Shown: positions 13,736 to 26,815, counted from the first letter of the stretch. The stretch is DNA of 64,000 bases from Leptodactylus fallax (GCA_947044405.1 CAMRHE010000063.1:5010501-5074500), one strand, 5' to 3'. Notes: generated by a model from the sequence alone, not told the origin. Program-made: numbers and translations.

Positions 13736-13992
13736 GTAAAAAAAAAAAAACTTAAATAAAAAATAAAAAGATCTGTCAGGTCTCCTGTGCTACACTTTCT
13801 GAGGAAACATAAGATGGTAGGGAGACGATGAGAGCAGGGTTATGCAGTATCTTCATTCACTAATATAGAAAACCGCCAAGAATGCTTACTCAGCTTTTTC
13901 TGTAACTCCGGTGTATATGCTATAGATATCCTAGAGGGGAATACCCCTTTAACCTATGGTTTTATGTTAAGCTCCGGTTTGGAGTCACTTTG

Positions 13993-14258
13993 AGGCTAAG
14001 GCACCACGTAGCGTCCTGCAGCAAAAAAGCACTGCGGGCAAAATTGCAGCTCCAACGTATCGCGGTTCTTCCCACATCACTTTGCACAGAAAGTTCGCAG
14101 AGGTTTCCCCTGTGGCCTTTCTGCTTCAGTCATAGCTATAGGGTAACCGCCATTGTTTCCGTATTTTACTGCAAAGAATCCCATCCACTTTGCCGTGACT
14201 GTAATACACCGCGGTGTTTTCTGCAGTGTTTCCACCACGTTGGGCCCCGGCCTAAGGG
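13993..14258. mobile_element. Palindromic MITE, same family (third copy)
   Basis: Left end 'ggctaaggcaccacgtagcg' and right end 'ccaccacgttgggccccgg' are inverted and share the terminal sequence with 53450-53673. The open reading at 13990-14385 is just this element. Confidence 0.55.
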
Positions 14259-15025
14259 TGGATTTAGACAGTTGGGTGCAGTTAAAATGCTTATGGTAGT
14301 GGTAGAGTCTTATCTTGTAGATATAGCAGCATCAGAAGAGCTCTCCCTCATCAGTATAGCAGTTTATTTGTGTCATTTCCAGTAGACCCCTCCCCTCTCC
14401 ATAGACTTCTATGTAAAAAGTAAATCAGCCTAATAAGTGGAGAAGGAAACAGATTTCCTTAACAAGATATATTACAAAGTTTATTATTCTCACTCTTACT
14501 ATCTGTTTAAGACAGGTTGTTTTATAACTGTAGTTACGCTTTAAAAAAAAAAAATCAGAAAAAAGTTTTTATATTTTTTACAGGTAAAATAAAAGAACTA
14601 AATGTGTTTCACCCATTCAAAAAACACAACTGTGAAAAAAAAAAAAAAGCATCAGAATACATTACTGTTTTGTTCCAATGTGTTTTTTAGGTTTTAACTA
14701 ATACCCGTCTGCACTGTCTAAATATTACATTATGTCATTAGAATTGCATTTGCTTCTTTGATTTCCTTCTGGGCAATGCAGTTTCCTTCTTCATTCAGAG
14801 ATTTGGTTGAGTTCTTAAAGGTGGGTCTTCTCTTTTTGGATCCACTACTGGTTTAGGCTTAGAAAAACACATTAAAAAGCTGGGCCAAATCTTCGCTGTG
14901 TGAATAAGACTTTACAAGGCTGAAAACATGTAGTTTAATTGGCAGAGACAGGTACATTGGTGGCCAGAAACATCCGATGGCAAGCACTGGCAGGAACTAA
15001 TGACTTTCTAACCTGCTTTAAACAG

Positions 15026-15149
15026 GCTGGAATCACCAACACGGACCTTGACCATGGAGGCACCAAAAGGAATTGAGATAAATGCAGAAGCTGGCGGGTT
15101 GGAAGCATCTTGTAGAACAGATCTGCGGCTAGATTCTACAGATGGAGAG
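15026..15149 (+). CDS. SGCD: SGCD internal coding exon (LESPTR motif)
   Basis: A 124-nt exon between acceptor TTTAAACAG and donor GTAGGACT. One base completes arginine, then 41 codons begin [20 protein letters not shown] and end DSTDGE. This LESPTR segment is a strongly conserved hallmark of gamma, delta and zeta sarcoglycans. [14 protein letters not shown] agrees with delta. The exon ends on a codon boundary, matching the next exon. Confidence 0.92.
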
Positions 15150-15272
15150 GTAGGACTCACATACAGTATTATTCGTGTGTGGGGGTGTAGAGGGAGGGGG
15201 ACTTGTATAATTTTGTAGTCCTAAAGCTTAATATAAATAGGGTTGATACAAGCCTTTCAGGTGAGTTCTGTA

Positions 15273-17354
15273 TCTGAGAGAAGGATATGATAGAGCTGAG
15301 ATGTGTGATATATATAGGATTATATGATAGAAGGAGAGAAGCTGAGCTCTGTGATATATAGGGTTATATAGAGGAGAGAAGCTGAGCTCTGTGATATATA
15401 GGGTTATATAGAGGAGAGAAGCTGAGCTCTGTGATATATAGGGTTATATGATAGAGGAGAGAAGCTGAGCTCTGTGATATATAGGGTTATATGATAGAGG
15501 AGAGAAGCTGAGCTCTATGATATATAGGGTTATATTATAGAGGAGAGAAGCTGAGCTCTGTGATATATAGGGTTATATGATAGAGGGAGAGAAGCTGAGC
15601 TCTGTGATATATAGGGTTATATGATAGAGGAGAGAAGCTGAGCTCTGTGATATATAGGTTATATTATAGAGGAGAGAAGCTGAGCTCTGTGGTATATAGG
15701 GTTATATGATAGAGGAGAGAAGCTGAGCTCTGTGATATATAGGGTTACATGATAACGGGAGAGAAGCTGAGCGCTGTGATATATAGGGTTATATGATAGA
15801 GGAGAGAAGCTGAGCTCTGTGATATATAGGGTTATATGATAGAGGAGAGAAGCTGAGCTGTGTGATATATAGGGTTATATGATAGAGGAGAGAAGATGAG
15901 CTCTGTGATATATAGGGTTATATGATAGGGGAGAGAAGATGAGCTCTGTGATATATAGGGCTATATGATAGAGGAGAGAAGCTGAGCTCTGTGATATATA
16001 GGTTATATGATAGAGGAGAGAAGATGAGCTCTGTGATATATAGGTTATATGATAGAGGAGAGAAGCTGAGCTCTGTGATATATAGGGTTATATGATAGAG
16101 GAGAGAAGCTGAGCCCTGTGATATATAGGGTTATATGATAGAGGAGAGAAGCTGAGCCCTGTGATATATAGGGTTATATGATAGAGGAGAGAAGCTGAGC
16201 TCTGTGATATATAGGGTTATATGATAGAGGAGAGAAGCTGAGCTCTGGGATATATAGGGTTATATGATAGAGGAGAGAAGCTGAGCTCTGTGATATATAG
16301 GGTTACATGATAAAGGGAGAGAAGCTGAGCGCTGTGATATATAGGGTTATATGATAGAGGAGAGAAGCTGAGCTCTGTGATATATAGGGTTATATAATAG
16401 AGGAGAGAAGCTGAGCTCTGTGATATATAGGTTATATGATAGAGGAGAGAAGCTGAGCTCTGTGATATATAGGGTTATATGATAGGGGAGAGAAGATGAG
16501 CTCTGTGATATATAGGGTTATATAATAGAGGAGAGAAGCTGAGCTCTGGGATATATAGGGTTATATGATAGAGGAGAGAAGCTGAGCTCTGTGATATATA
16601 GGGTTACATGATAAAGGGAGAGAAGCTGAGCGCTGTGATATATAGGGTTATATGATAGAGGAGAGAAGCTGAGCTCTGTGATATATAGGGTTATATGATA
16701 GGGGAGAGAAGCTGAGCGCTGTGATATATAGGGTTATATGATAGGGGAGAGAAGCTGAGCTCTGTGATATATAGGGTTATATGATAGAGGGAGAGAAGCT
16801 GAGCTCTGGGATATATAGGGTTATATGATAGAGGAGAGAAGCTGAGCGCTGTGATATATAGGTTATATGATAGAGGAGAGAAGCTGAGCTCTGTGATATA
16901 TAGGGTTATATAATAGAGGAGAGAAGCTGAGCTCTGGGATATATAGGGTTATATGATAGAGGAGAGAAGCTGAGCTCTGTGATATATAGGGTTATATGAT
17001 AGAGGGAGAGAAGCTGAGCTCTGTGATATATAGGGTTATATGATAGAGGAGAGAAGCTGAGCTCTATGATATATAGGGTTATATGATAGAAGGAGAGAAG
17101 CTGAGCTCTGTGATATATAGGGTTATATGATAGAGGGAGAGAAGCTGAGCTCTGTGATATATAGGGTTATATGGTAGAGGGAGAGAAGCTGAGCTCTGTG
17201 ATATATAGGGTTATATGACAGAGGGAGAGAAGCTGAGCTCTGTGATATATAGGTTATATGGTAGAGGGAGAGAAGCTGAGCTCTGTGATATATAGGGTTA
17301 TATGACAGAGGGAGAGAAGCTAAGCTTTGTAATATACAATTCTATATGATAGCG
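15273..17354. repeat. 43-bp minisatellite array (~48 copies)
   Basis: The unit reads 'ctgagctctgtgatatatag' then 'ggttatatgatagaggagagaag' (43 bp). Variants with 41-44 bp and point changes are interspersed. A distinctive variant 'ggttacatgata' plus 'agcgctg' recurs at 15743, 16301 and 16602; the last two are 301 bp (seven units) apart with matching neighbours, indicating block duplication. The array occupies about 80% of the last SGCD intron. Confidence 0.95.
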
Positions 17355-17713
17355 GGAGAGAACCTTTTAGCATAAGTTACATTTTTGGGCAAAAAATTGT
17401 GACTTTTTTTGGGTTTTTTTTTTTTTACACTTTCCTAAAAGGGAAGTATGGCAAGGGGAGTGGTATGGTTGGGCTCACCAGTTTCAGCAGATTTATTATC
17501 ATTTACACCAGAAAACTAGCATAAATCATGCCTGAAATCTATACCAGCTATGAGCTACTGTAGATTTCAGTGCAGACGTATCCTCCACTACCGCAGGAGA
17601 TGCGAAGACCGGCACTGAAACTACCAGTCTTCATAAATCTCTCCCATTGTGTATGAAATGTTTGTTTCTTTGTGTTTTTTTATTTTATTATAGTGTTTTT
17701 CTCTCTTTTCCAG

Positions 17714-17887
17714 ATCCAGTTAAAAGCGGCTAATGTAAAGCTTCCACAGCTGCCGCGGGGATCATATTCTGCGTCTGCGCCCCGTCAAAATGTGTTTGAG
17801 ATCTGCGTGTGCGCCAGTGGGAAATTATTCCTGTCACAAGCAGGCAGTGAATCCACCTGCCAGACAAATAACAATATTTGTCTATAA
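17714..17887 (+). CDS. SGCD: SGCD last coding exon with stop
   Basis: The acceptor is TTTTCCAG, then 57 codons and TAA (17885-17887). The reading starts [18 protein letters not shown] and contains the C-terminal cysteine cluster CVC...[10 protein letters not shown], which forms disulfides in sarcoglycans. The length of the C-terminus equals that of the family, so the protein ends normally. Confidence 0.93.
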   Translation: MQLKAANVKLPQLPRGSYSASAPRQNVFEICVCASGKLFLSQAGSESTCQTNNNICL

Positions 17888-19317
17888 GAGACTGGAAAGC
17901 CAAACTCCAAAGACCAGGAGTACGACTGTAACCAGACACAGGAAGCCTCAGAAAAAATGTGTGTGTGCGTGTGAATATATACAAATATATATAGATATAT
18001 ATCTGTAAATCTATTAATCTCCCATGGAAGAGATGTTTCAGTGCCAGAAGCTCAGGGTGACCCCCAGCCGTCTTCCCACTTCCCATGTATTTCTTTCTCC
18101 TCCCAAGTGTTCTCCTCATTTTAAGAGGTGGTCGTCCATTTGAAAACCCAAAGAAATATGTCCTTGTCCACCACATAAAGTCCAACACTTGTACCTGTTT
18201 TACTCACGAATGACCAATTTCCAAAAAGTTACCAAATTTCAATTCTTTTTTTTTGTTGTTTTGCTTGTTTTTTTCTGTTTTTGATCTCCGCTTGTCAAAT
18301 TCTGGTTTAGTTCAGTGGACAAGAAGACATGTCTAGTGTAGGTCATATAGATCATAAATGGCCAGATTTAATGGTTTGATACAAAAACTCGGCAAAAGTC
18401 AGGTTGGCCATGTAAGCCGATAATTGGAAGAATTAGATATTACATAAGGAAATGTTCCAGAATGTTGGGAGATTTATGTAACACGGCATTAATGGAACCT
18501 CCCGACTTTACCCATGTTGGAGAAGTGAAGGGTTGTGCATGTTGAAAACCAATATGTCTGATCCTTTTGTTCTCAGGGAGATAAAACACTGCCAGAAGAG
18601 TCTGACAGCACCTTTCTCCCCTTTTGGCCTAACAGGGCCTGCACGTGTATGGGGTGTGGAAAGAAATACCTGTCGGTTGAATGAATGTTTGACCGACAGC
18701 CTTACAGTAATTTTCCAGTCAAAACAATTGTCCCAACGCAATTCCAACAAGACTTCCACGGGTTGGAAGAGCTGGTAGACTGACTTTCGATCCAACATCT
18801 ACTTCCTTATGTTATAATATAAATTCATGGATTATAATATAAAAATCAATCCCAATGGGTCTGACAGAAATAAAATATATCTACCTAGAGTGAAAACTCT
18901 TCAATGGGGTGTCCCACTCAAAAGAGACACCAATATACATTGGGTCTAGGTAAACAAATATCAAAAATGACCGTATGCTATAGTTTTCAAAGACTTGTTG
19001 CCAAGGAAATGTTTTTATGTTATTCTACGTAGAATATGTGAAAATAACCAAGGGAGATGAAATTATCACTTTCTTTCAACAAGCCAATTGTGTGATAACC
19101 CAACATGTTTCAGTTTTGTTGACCCCTGTCTAAAGGACATTAGTAGCGAAGCTAGGAAACATATAGTTTTCATTATATGGCATTGATTGCCATTGATTTT
19201 GGTTATTTTTATATGTGCTGACCGCCATATTGTGTTTTAATCTCTGGTGGGGTTTTTTTTTTAATCTTTTGTGGTGCATTTATACAGTATGTTGCACCCC
19301 CTACTCCCAGTAATAAA
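17888..19317 (+). other. SGCD: Probable SGCD 3' untranslated region
   Basis: This follows the TAA directly, with no further exon seen. AATAAA signals occur at 18869-18874 and 19312-19317; either could end the transcript, and none is proven. The stretch 18400-18790 resembles the interspersed family at 24150 and 58186, so repeat sequence has probably entered the UTR or the transcript ends before it. Confidence 0.4.
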
Positions 19318-20742
19318 CTCTTCCATTTGTCCATAAGGTCACCCAGAGCCATGTATTAAAGGAGGGCACTGGACTGAACCATCTCTGATCAAAGAGGGGG
19401 AAATGTGCCTATGCCTTAAGACAATGCACTCTGCAAGGAAAAGCACAGAGGGGAAGTTTCTGATTTAATTCTTTGCTGTCTATATTTTGTTAATTTTTTG
19501 TTGGTGGGGGGTGTATACGATGTATGATGAATGAGTGATGATGAATGGGAAGATTTCTTATGGCAAGAAACTATTTTGTATGATCAATAACATTACAGGT
19601 TACTAGATGAATATGCTGCTACAGTCTCATTACCTGGCTATAGGGCACTTACAAGATGACTCCGATCTTATAGAATGAGGTCGAAGTCATCTGTCCTCTT
19701 CGTTGTCATATTTTTGATTCCCACTTTGCCTTGTTTGCCCATCGGTCACCGTCACTCCTAGTTATTACCTTACTAAAAGGGGATAATTATGGACAATGTA
19801 GACTACTTTGTATAAACCCAACATGAAGGCTACGTCTCGCAAGTAACTCCAGCATTTTCTCTCACCCATGGTTGTAAATATTTTCATAACATGACAGAAT
19901 TTGATAAATTTAAGATTATATATTTTTTTTAGGAATGTGGAGTAACAGTTTTGGTCTCACCTCCTCCTGTACTACAGTCATAAAACCATGGAGCCTTTGG
20001 GGAAATTGAATTTTTATCGTGCCATATAAAATATCTCAAAATGTCTAATATATAAGTTTAGTCACATGATGCTGAGTCACTGTAAAATCTTAGCGTTATG
20101 TATTACGACTTGCAAGATGGTGGAAGGATAAGGGTTCTATTCCTTGGATATCTCAATTGATCTAAGGGTTTTACTGAATTCTAGGTTTTCCGACCCTTGT
20201 TTCTTACAGGCACAAAAATTCAGAAAGACGTTTCAAAAATATTCACTTTTGGGATTCAGAAGCTGTTCCTGTTGTCATTGATGCGTGTTGAATGCTGTAT
20301 CATAACTGCTGGCTGCAATGGTAATTTTATGGATGACACAACTTCAGTCATCTGGTAGACAACATGGAGCCAAAAGGTTAGGGAGCTGAGTTTGTCGAAT
20401 GTTAAAAAAATTCTTGAAGAGACATCGATGTCGATAAGATGTTTAGTTTGGTTTGCATTGCCAAAGTTACCAAGGTCAGCCTATGAGTAGGACCATCCAC
20501 ATCTAAGACTATTTTATAGAACTTTTGCCAAGTAGGAATTCATGTAGTATTGAGGACCAGGGTGAATTTTGTATTGGGTATCAAACACCATATGTTGGGT
20601 AAATCTTCAACCAAAGACTGGCAACAACGGAGTTCTAGAACATCATCAGAAATATCTGCTGGAGTCTATAGTCAACACTGGTCTGGGGCAAGTCCAAAAA
20701 AACTTTAATAGGAAGTATAGATTATCTTGCTTGTCCACAAAG

Positions 20743-20993
20743 CTGGTCATACACCTTCAATAGTCACTTTGTTTGGTCAACATTTACTCCTCCTAACCAT
20801 TCATTCTCCCCATACAGCCAAGCTTTGTGTATACTGAATGGAGATGGGAGAGTAAGATGTCACCAGACACTCAATCTCTCCCAAGTACAAAAGGAGTGGG
20901 TAGGTAAAATTCAACATGCCCAATCCTCTTTTTTTCTTCAATGTTATTTGTCAGAAGAGAGTCAGACTAGTCAGCTAGCCTGACCAGTTTATA
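20743..20993. repeat. Interspersed repeat, 'agctggtcatacacctt' family
   Basis: Begins 'aagctggtcatacacctt' and ends 'cctgaccagtttata', weakly inverted ends. Related copies are at 24150-24485 and 58186-58505; the first has 'gtacccatacacctt' and 'gtaagccgctgctata', the second 'gtaagccactgctagac'. Confidence 0.55.
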
Positions 20994-21279
20994 CATCTAA
21001 TATAATGAAAGTTCAAAAGATAACAACAATGGATAGATAATGACATGTAGAATTTATAAAGATAAGGGCTATCCAAATTTAATTTCCAATACTACTACTC
21101 AAACAAAAATTTAGTAAAATACATAACTATGACTCATTTTATCTACCACTTTTCTGTGGTGGCTATTTTTGCAAAAGTGAGAGGAGGAAGTGTAGGCATA
21201 TTGGTTGTCACCTCTGTATTATTTTTTCAGAAACTTATAGCATTTTTAGCATGATCTGTCATGATGATCATCTTTAAAG

Positions 21280-21676
21280 GGGTTTTCCAAGAATATGATA
21301 ATGATGACCTATCCATAAAAAAGGTCATTAATGTCGGTGGGGGTCCTGCACCTGACACCTGTGCCAATCTTGTGTTTAAAGAGGTTGTAGCGTTTGGACA
21401 AGAGTTGTGGCCTCTTCAGTACTTACCAGACACAGCGCCATGCATTGTATAGTGGCTGTGTTTGGTATTGCAACTCAGCCAAATTCACTTAAATAGGTCT
21501 GAGCTGCAGTATGGCCATGTGACCTTCACATCACTTGTCCGAGTAGAGAAAGTGGTGCCCATTGGGGTGAACTGAGCTGATTGGCAGGGGTTCTAAGGGT
21601 TGGACCGCCACTGATTTGACTTCAATGACTCATCCTAAGGGTAGGCCATCAATATCATAGTCCAGGAAAACCCCTT
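21280..21676. mobile_element. MITE, TTAAAGGGG family (~400 bp, full length)
   Basis: The left end AGGGGTTTTCCAAGAATATG follows TTAA. The right end, on the other strand, is AGGGGTTTTCCTGGACTATG and is also flanked by TTAA. The core contains 'gcattgtatagtggctgtg' and 'gagctgcagtatggcc', inverted relative to the copy at 2382-2713. Coordinates may be off by a few bases. Confidence 0.75.
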
Positions 21677-23051
21677 TAATATAATTGTGAATGAAGCCAG
21701 GTACAATTGGCTCTATGAACACATGGCGGCTGTGACTCCAGTGGAGTGTCCTATCTTCTCCATGCTGTAAGGTCCCAGAAAAATCCTGATCTGTATGTAT
21801 AAAGTAGCAGGCACCATATGTAGACTATACAAAGTAAAAACACACTTTTAACAGGACAATGGGGTCTCCTATTTGCCCCATCCCCCTTCTTTATTCTCAT
21901 ATCATCATACATTATGTACAAGAGAAATATAATGTGGTTCCTGAGCTAGGTCCCCCATCCCTTATTTACTAACATGTTGTTTGTGACTGCGTGATGGGGC
22001 CAAAGCTGAGGTGGGCACTTCTCTAAAGACCCCCCCCCGGGGAGCCACAGGGGCTACCCCAGTGGTGTCTAAGGCACGTAGTCCTAATCTTCAAAGGGTC
22101 TTTGATGTAGCATCCAGCTTGCTACAACATCTTCGCTTCTATCCATTTTACATATCCACAAAAAGGAGAGTTGGCCATTTATTTTCTTAACTACACGTGT
22201 ACATTTTTTTTTCTGTTTCTTTTTTATTAATGCACATAAAAATGGAAATAAAATTTTAAAGGCTTCATTATGCTGCTTAACCTTTTTACTGACAGCCAAC
22301 ATATTCTATTTCTGGCACATAATGTTAAGTTGATATTCACATCCCTAATGCAACAAGCGCTACATGTGGGATTAAGCACATTTCTCCATTGGACAAAATC
22401 CAAGTTTCCTTTAGAGCTGAATTTTTCAAATGAAAAAAGAGATTTTGTTTCAAAGCGTTCAAGAAGGAAATTTAATGGAAGTCTCCTAAGTTTATGAAGT
22501 AGTATCCGGTTCCTGATTGTATATTTGACCCGATAAATTTTATAGAAATTTAGACTTTTTGAAGGATTATCACTAGACTGTGATTTTGGCCATAGATGAT
22601 AGGATTGTTTCAATTGTGTATGTCTTCATATAATCCCTGGGGTATGTACTAAACTTGCAAATCATGGAACTCCAGCATAACACTGTATGGTGAGCGTGTG
22701 TGCCAGCAAGGTTTACATTACTAGCGTGCTTGATTCAGAATCTTATTATATTGGTTTAATATTGGGGTTGAATTAAAATTTCCCGCTAGAAAGAAAAATC
22801 AGTTATATAGTTAATTTATGTCCAGATCTCTGGTAAAAAAACAAAACAAAAAACAATATGGCCGCCATTGCAATACCCATCGACACATGGGTCAAAAATC
22901 TGCCTAGCACTATGAACAGGGCTATCTATCGCTTACTGGCTCTCAACATGCCCCATAAGTGACTGGATAGAAAAAGTGATGTCAAACATGTCAAATTAAC
23001 CATATAAGAAATCTCAGTGACGTAAAAATTGTTCTGTATTGGTGACTTTAA

Positions 23052-23409
23052 AGAGAACCTTTCGCCACCTCTACAAACTACAACTCTCTGCTTCAGTAGA
23101 TGCCGATCCAATGATTCTGGTGCAGCTGGAATTTTCTCTCTAGTTCGCACCATTCCCAAAAATCATTTCTGTTAGTTTCAGCACATTTATGCTCTCTATT
23201 GTCAGGTGGGCGTTCCCTGTCTGTCAGTTCCAGCCTAGGACCACCCACTTGACAGTAAAAGCATAATTAGCATATTTTGTACTAAAACTAACAGCACCAA
23301 TTGCTCAAGAATGGTGGGGTCTAAAGATAAAAATTCTGAAATCAGTGGAGCGGCACCAGTGAAGGATCCAAAGAGTTGAAGTTGGTGGAGGTGGTGAAAG
23401 GTCCTCTTT
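23052..23409. mobile_element. Palindromic MITE, 'agaggacctttcaccacc' family
   Basis: Left arm 'agagaacctttcgccacct' and right arm 'aggtggtgaaaggtcctct' are inverted, with inner pairs such as 'gattctggtgcagctggaa'/'agtggagcggcacca' and 'gctctctattgtcaggtggg'/'cccacttgacagtaaaagca'. TTAA lies at 23048-23051 and 23410-23413. A second copy is at 35308-35733. Confidence 0.75.
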
Positions 23410-24149
23410 TTAAAGAACTTGTTTTCTTTGGATAATTCACTTTACTGTAGTTGGAAGGACCTACTGACAATAATGCTCCTTATAATAGATCACAGTGAGT
23501 CCTGCTGCTAGGAACACCAGCGATCAGCTGTAATCTGTAAGCAAAAAGGACATTATGTGTGAAGTTTCCCTACAGCACCACCACGGGAGAAATGAAGTAT
23601 TACACTACATACCCATTGCAATAAATGGGCTAATCATATATAGGGAAATGTGACAGGTCCTCCAGATTAAGACACACTCTTTGTAGTCATTTACCAATAA
23701 TAGAGAGGGGTTCTAAACAGGGAGCTCCCATTGAGTAACTCACAATTACAAATGTGGGGAAAAAATGTAAACCAGACCACCCCTCCAAAATGGAAACCCT
23801 GACTGGTTTCTGTTTTATACAAAGCCACCAGTAGAAAATTATAATCTAGGTCCATTTCCACAAATCACTGTGTACCTGTCACATACTGTATGGACTCACT
23901 GAGCAGCCACTTTGAGGCCCAGTCCTTTAGAATGGTATCTTACAAAATGTTAGTGTAACTTTTTTACATTTCATAGATTAAATCTACATAAAATTTAGTA
24001 AATACTTTGATTACTTATTTTGTATTGAGGTATGTATTTTTCTCATTCACATCCAACACTGCTGTCAAATTTCTGGTGGTTGCCCTTGGAAACAGACTTC
24101 AACTTGTCTGCGTTTCACTGACAGATATGAGACGTGACAGCATAATACT

Positions 24150-24485
24150 AGGGTAAGGTACCCATACACCTTCCACAGCTGTGAGCCAAATGCTTACTGG
24201 GCTCATGACTATTTTACCTGACCCACATACACTTGAAAACTTGGTTCGGCCTAGCATGCATGTTATCTGAATGGGAAGAGGGGAGTAAGCCGCTGCTATA
24301 CAACTTAGGCAGAGGCTTATCCCCCCTCAGAAGTGCTCAGAATAACATGATTGACCTTACCCCCAATATCATCAGTCGGGGAGAGTTGGAACACCCCCAT
24401 ACACATCGGATAGTCATACGACTAAAATCAGCAAGTTTGGCCGATGTTAGTCTGACGTTAGTCTGATGATCTGGTGTATAGAAAC
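24150..24485. repeat. Interspersed repeat, 'acccatacacctt' family
   Basis: Begins 'ggtaaggtacccatacacc', ends 'gatctggtgtatagaaacc', so the ends are inverted (ccatacacc / ggtgtat). Shares internal text with 58186-58505. Non-coding. Confidence 0.55.
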
Positions 24486-25819
24486 CTTATTAATATGGCA
24501 CCATGGCAACTTTTGGTCACACAATAGCTGGAAACGATATATGGAAAAAAAAAAGTTCTGGCCACCTTGTGGCATTGACATGAATTCTGACCATGTCACA
24601 ATTCTTGTTGCGCAACTTTTTCGCCTATAGGGAAACCAGATCATGCAATGGTTGTGGTAAGTCACATTTTTAGGCTACAAGTAGACGAACATGTGCATGT
24701 ATGGGACCATGAGAAAATGGCACGGATGGATGATATCCATGTACTGTTCGTGCCCTTTTTGGACCTATTCATTCATTAATTTTAATGAGATTGGGCCACA
24801 AAATGGAGAGGAATAGGACCTGTCTTGAGTTTTGCCCCCGGTCGCACGGACCCTTACAGGGACCAGTGATAATAAACAGCGTGTTTGGGGACATAAAAAA
24901 GGAATGGGCCAGTGCGCTAACAGTTAAAATCGGTAAGTATGGATCTTTACTGTGACCAAAAGCCACCATGGAGCCCTTGACATAGTATGTAAATCCGAGT
25001 TCTTAGGTATCAGGAAACAGATATTGGAATTTACTTTGGATGTGAACAGAAAAAAACACCATCAAGATCAGTATGTTACTTAAAGCAAAGTGCTTGCTAA
25101 GCTAAAAAATTCAACCTTAAAAATGGAGTTTCCCTTTAAGAACCAGTGATGTCCCTGATCCCTAGTACATTGATGTGATTCCCAACATGGAATAGCTCAT
25201 AACCTCCCAATATGTAACTGTGTCTGCATCTTGGTTGTGAGTGGGGTGCGCGTGTCTGCTTGAAGTGAGGATGGGGTAACATATACAGCTTTTTGGGGTT
25301 GTTTTGTATTTGGGTTATCTGTGAGTCTGTACTCACTCCTATGCAAAAATTTTGTAAGCATTTGCAATAATGCTCCGTATAATAATAAGATCTTTTAACT
25401 TTATTACACTTTCTGTACAAGAATAAAAAAGTGATTTGTATTTAAATGATTTCAATTGCAATCTTGTAAGACTCTTAATAAAATAACGATTGATACGATT
25501 ATGGTTCTTTTTATCACCTATTGGCGTCAAGATATGGATGGTATAATTCTAGAACATTATACCGCGGATATATCTTCATATGGATGAGTTTAATGTCTCT
25601 GTTATTTATATAGCAAGTGACAGTGGTGTACATAGAGGACTTATAGCAAAGATAAAACTAGGACCTTTTGAGGGACTGCCAGATACCATTACACATCTGA
25701 CTATTCGCAGTAGGGAGTCCTGGCACCTCCATAGCATTCTCATTACCTCTTCCCATGAGCATAACCATGTTTAGATTTTTAATATAAGTAATTAAAAATT
25801 TTGCAGGATTTTAAATATT

Positions 25820-26075
25820 TCCTCCAACCATCTTAGTGGTGACAGTCTTTTGTCTTGATCAGTTACCAATGGATACAACAATGAATGCAGGAACTTTTCT
25901 ATGGTCTAAGACTTCCATATTGTGGCCGGGTTGTCTTCTCATGCATTTTGTAATAATAAGGAAATCATGGCTGGGTTTCTGAGACGTCTCAGACCATAGA
26001 AAGTTCCTGCATGTTTTAATTTATATTTGCAAAAATGTTTTACTTTTAATTGTATAAAAATTTAAATATGGCGAC
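25820..26075. repeat. Interspersed repeat sharing 'gaccatagaaagttcctg'
   Basis: Contains inverted 'caggaacttttctatggtct' and 'agaccatagaaagttcctg', then 'tatttgcaaaaatgtttta'. The same run of sequences occurs at about 9140-9330, so these are two copies of one family. Confidence 0.55.
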
Positions 26076-26204
26076 GTTCCTGGGAGCTCCATCAGATGAA
26101 TAGTGGTCGCCTTCACTGCAGCTCAGTTCAATGGGTGCTGAGCTGCAGTCACAGTGCCTCACCACTATACAGGGGATGGAGCTCTCTGCTCTCTGTTTAT
26201 CCGC

Positions 26205-26451
26205 TGGAAAGTTACACGTAAACTAGTTCTGATTTTCCAAGTAGGCAGCAACCTTATAATTTTCTATGAGAAAACAAAAGCTTCCCGATAACAATGAGAA
26301 CCAGAGCTAGTTTACATGTAACTTTCCAGTGGCCATATCTTTTGAATGGGTGAACAGATTTTAAAAAGAAAAACACAAAATTGATCAGGGGAACGGCAAG
26401 AATCAAATGGTGTATTTTATTTAAGATTTTCTACTTGGTGACAGGTCCTCT
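26205..26451. repeat. Foldback element ending in TTAA
   Basis: 'ggaaagttacacgtaaacta' and 'tagtttacatgtaactttcc' are inverted around a short spacer. The right end 'acaggtcctct' is followed by TTAA (26452-26455), like the 23052 family. The left terminus is not clear. Confidence 0.5.
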
Positions 26452-26520
26452 TTAAGAAGACAAATAAATTGAAGGTAACTCTAAAGTGAGATTTCACTAT
26501 ATTAAATTATTTCCTTGGCT

Positions 26521-26815
26521 GCACTGTCTGGGTGGGAACTAGAGAAGAAGCTACATGAAGAAGTATTCCATAAATTGACAATTATGGTATATCCAGAAGA
26601 TACTTTCTAAATATCTGATAGATGGGGGTTCCACCTCTTGGATCTCTCCCTATAATGGGAACGTGTGACTGGGTGGGAACTAAAGAAGCAGCTACATGAA
26701 GAAGTACTGTATTCCATAAACTGACATTTATGCCATATCCAGAAGATACATTGTAAATATCTGACAGATGGAGTTTCCACCTCTTGTATCACCCCCCTGT
26801 AGTGAAAATGTGTGA
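26521..26815. repeat. ~140-bp tandem duplication
   Basis: Two adjacent copies each contain 'gggtgggaacta', 'agctacatgaagaagta', 'atatccagaagata' and 'tttccacctcttg'. A reverse-oriented relative lies at 28625-28690, so the unit is itself an interspersed repeat. Confidence 0.75.

Larger units (their letters stand above)
3562..15025 (+). other. SGCD intron of 11.5 kb; repeat contents
   Basis: GT-AG intron. Recognised contents: foldback 4093-4420, fragment of a TTAA element near 7020-7120, foldback 7320-7510, degenerate tandem units 7715-7945, 31-bp minisatellite 8776-9122, foldback 9345-9565, tandem units 9590-9795, GATA-rich and TA repeats 10270-10720, TTAA elements 10785-11018 and 13316-13518, and palindromic elements 13527-13735 and 13993-14258. 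In 4421-7018, 11019-13315 (with T-rich tracts at 11890-12150) and 14259-15025 I recognise no gene. Confidence 0.7.
3489..17887 (+). other. SGCD: Delta-sarcoglycan gene, 3' part (three coding exons and two introns)
   Basis: Sarcoglycans are single-pass membrane glycoproteins of the dystrophin complex in muscle; this portion encodes the C-terminal 123 or so residues of the extracellular side. The coding sequence is join(3489..3561, 15026..15149, 17714..17887). Exon 1 here ends two bases into a codon, exon 2 supplies the third base and then 41 whole codons, and exon 3 has 57 codons plus TAA. The product contains [32 protein letters not shown] and the cysteine-rich ending CQTNNNICL. Gamma- and zeta-sarcoglycan share the fold, but EINAEAG and FEICVCA...LFLSQAG match the delta form best, judged from memory of the family. 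Upstream exons (cytoplasmic tail, membrane segment, first half of the ectodomain) are not in the window; no further exon is visible in 1-3488. No frameshift or stop is seen. Confidence 0.88.

Noticed and set aside
13052..14385. Readings of 123 and 131 codons
   Set aside because: Both fall on MITE or low-information sequence; no splice or domain support.
17730..18188. 152-codon minus-strand reading
   Set aside because: Antisense to the SGCD last exon; sense evidence is decisive.
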